A stretch of 5,915 nt of DNA from Pseudomonadota bacterium. GTDB taxonomy: Bacteria; Pseudomonadota; Alphaproteobacteria; Thalassobaculales; Thalassobaculaceae. The translations under genes and the position numbers were made by a program. Below, piece after piece: positions 5,251-5,915 of the stretch. The notes beneath the pieces were generated by a model. It worked only from the letters and a program-made list of their open reading frames with translations, did no database searches and was not told where the DNA came from. Position 1 is the first letter of the stretch. Each line of letters starts with the position of its first letter. The stretch lies in NCBI GenBank assembly GCA_027623845.1, contig JAQBUJ010000228.1, forward strand, positions 1-5,915, read 5' to 3'.

Positions 5251-5839
5251 GGACGGCCGTATCATCGAGAATGAATGGACGGCGTTGGACGGCGGCGATC
5301 CGCTGGAAGTGGCGCCGAGCACGCCCTTGCTGGTGACGCAGGATGAGTTCAGGACCCATGCTGCGGCCCTATCCGGTTTCGCCCGCCTCGGTCTAAAGCT
5401 GGAGCCTGGCGATGCCGTCGAGGCGATCGCGGCGGATCTCCAACGCATTGAGTTGATCGTCTTGGTCTTGCCGAAATTCAACGACGGGCGCGCCTTCTCA
5501 CAGGCCCGATTGCTGCGTGACCGCCATGCGTTCAAGGGCGAGATTCGGGCCACCGGTCATGTCTTGATCGATCAGTTCGGTTTTCTCCAACGCAGTGGCG
5601 TCGATGCCGTGGCGATGGACGGCCCCTTGAGTAAAGCGGCGGATGAAGCGGCGATCGCCAAGGCCTGGGAGCGCGAGGTCGCTCGGTTTCAGGGGCATTA
5701 TCAACCAGCCCAAGGCGACCTTGCCCAAAAGGCCTCGATGGGGTTGCGGCGTTGGGCCCGGTCTCCGGCGGTGGTCGGACTGGCCGCCGGCGCCGTCACC
5801 GTGCATGAGGTCAGCTGCGCCGGCGCCTGGGCCTATTGA
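5237..5839 (+). CDS. DUF934 family protein, sulfite-reductase operon partner
   Basis: A 200-residue protein assigned to DUF934, the usual gene downstream of cysI in alpha- and betaproteobacteria. Family hallmarks are IVKDGRIIENEW (3-14), LIVLVLPKFNDGRAFSQARLLRD (73-95), EIRATGHVLIDQFGFLQRSGVDAV (102-125) and the terminal FQGHYQP (151-157). Members as I recall them end soon after YQP. This one continues about 40 residues (161-200), ending WARSPAVVGLAAGAVTVHEV and SCAGAWAY, with a mildly hydrophobic, glycine/alanine-rich tail and a single cysteine (Cys194). No cofactor-binding motif is obvious; its role in sulfite reduction is inferred from context only. It overlaps cysI by 14 nt and has a strong Shine-Dalgarno, so it is translationally linked to it. 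The stop is followed within 6 nt by an 18-bp tandem repeat array, so the tail may be a product of recent rearrangement. Confidence 0.9.
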   Translation: MPIVKDGRIIENEWTALDGGDPLEVAPSTPLLVTQDEFRTHAAALSGFARLGLKLEPGDAVEAIAADLQRIELIVLVLPKFNDGRAFSQARLLRDRHAFKGEIRATGHVLIDQFGFLQRSGVDAVAMDGPLSKAADEAAIAKAWEREVARFQGHYQPAQGDLAQKASMGLRRWARSPAVVGLAAGAVTVHEVSCAGAWAY

Positions 5840-5844
5840 GGCGC
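5823..5844 (+). terminator. Hairpin over the DUF934 stop codon (weak terminator candidate)
   Basis: GCGCCT (5823-5828) and AGGCGC (5839-5844) form a perfect 6-bp GC-rich stem with a 10-nt loop that includes most of the stop codon. No T-run follows, so an intrinsic terminator is doubtful. The hairpin ends exactly where the tandem repeat array begins, so it could instead be an end-stabilising structure or a chance inverted repeat. Confidence 0.25.
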
Positions 5845-5915
5845 AAGCACTGGCCCCAAACAAGGCACTGGCCCCAAACAAGGCACTGGCCCCAAACAAG
5901 GCACTGGCCCCAAAC
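5845..5915. repeat. 18-bp tandem repeat array, runs off the window
   Basis: The unit AAGGCACTGGCCCCAAAC occurs in three perfect consecutive copies (5862-5879, 5880-5897, 5898-5915), preceded by a 17-nt copy lacking one G (5845-5861). The array continues to the last base, so its true length is unknown. The unit is divisible by three and has no stop in any of the six frames (KALAPN on plus, FGASAL on minus, for example). It starts 6 nt after the DUF934 stop codon. Perfect identity suggests recent expansion by slippage or unequal crossing over. I do not recognise it as a named repeat family. Confidence 0.93.

Noticed and set aside
4333..5553. Long minus-strand open frame of about 400 codons opposite cysI
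   Set aside because: A GC-rich antisense shadow. The plus strand carries full-length CysI with all ligands, and the minus translation shows no family motif.
5498..5899. Minus-strand frame of 133 codons starting in the repeat array (FGASAL repeats)
   Set aside because: Mostly antisense to the DUF934 coding region, and the repeat is open in every frame, so openness is not evidence. No convincing ribosome site can be seen within the window.
5845..5915. CRISPR array
   Set aside because: Units are directly contiguous 18-mers with no spacers, so this is a simple tandem repeat.

Overview
The window is GC-rich and its genes are packed tightly. The protein types and gene order point to an alphaproteobacterium, possibly a Rhodospirillales-like one. 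Supporting points are a siroheme synthase / DUF2849 / CysI / DUF934 gene order, an alphaproteobacterial-style Lrp regulator and a SAM-II (SAM-alpha) type riboswitch. The placement is an inference from familiarity, not from a database search.

Left part, minus strand: an Lrp/AsnC-family regulator (1032-1481) is followed 85 bp downstream by a zinc-independent NADPH:quinone-reductase-like MDR protein (20-946). They may be co-transcribed.

Centre, 1482-1810: a divergent control region of about 330 bp. It holds candidate promoters for both directions, a perfect 12-bp palindrome (1599-1610) with an imperfect second copy, and a small GNRA-capped hairpin. Next comes a well-supported SAM-II riboswitch aptamer (1636-1684) whose P1 stem and P2 pseudoknot can be written out base by base. 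A 7-bp GC-rich hairpin (1686-1706) follows, then a strong Shine-Dalgarno serving a 25-codon upstream reading frame (1737-1814). The stop of that frame overlaps the cysG start as ATGA.

Right part, plus strand: a compact assimilatory sulfite-reduction operon. cysG (1811-3259) encodes a fused siroheme synthase. A DUF2849 protein (3283-3594) follows, then CysI, the siroheme/4Fe-4S sulfite (or nitrite) reductase (3598-5250), then a DUF934 protein (5237-5839) overlapping cysI by 14 nt. CysG makes the siroheme that CysI uses to reduce sulfite to sulfide. The two DUF proteins are conserved neighbours of unproven role. SAM sensed by the leader RNA would give end-product feedback from sulfur assimilation, and SAM is also the methyl donor used by CysG.

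Right edge: immediately after the DUF934 stop there is a 6-bp-stem hairpin, then an 18-bp tandem repeat array (5845-5915) that runs off the window. The array is open in all six frames. The most interesting items are the SAM-II riboswitch placed over a siroheme/sulfite-reductase operon with an unusual downstream platform (upstream frame plus ATGA coupling), and the terminal repeat array.
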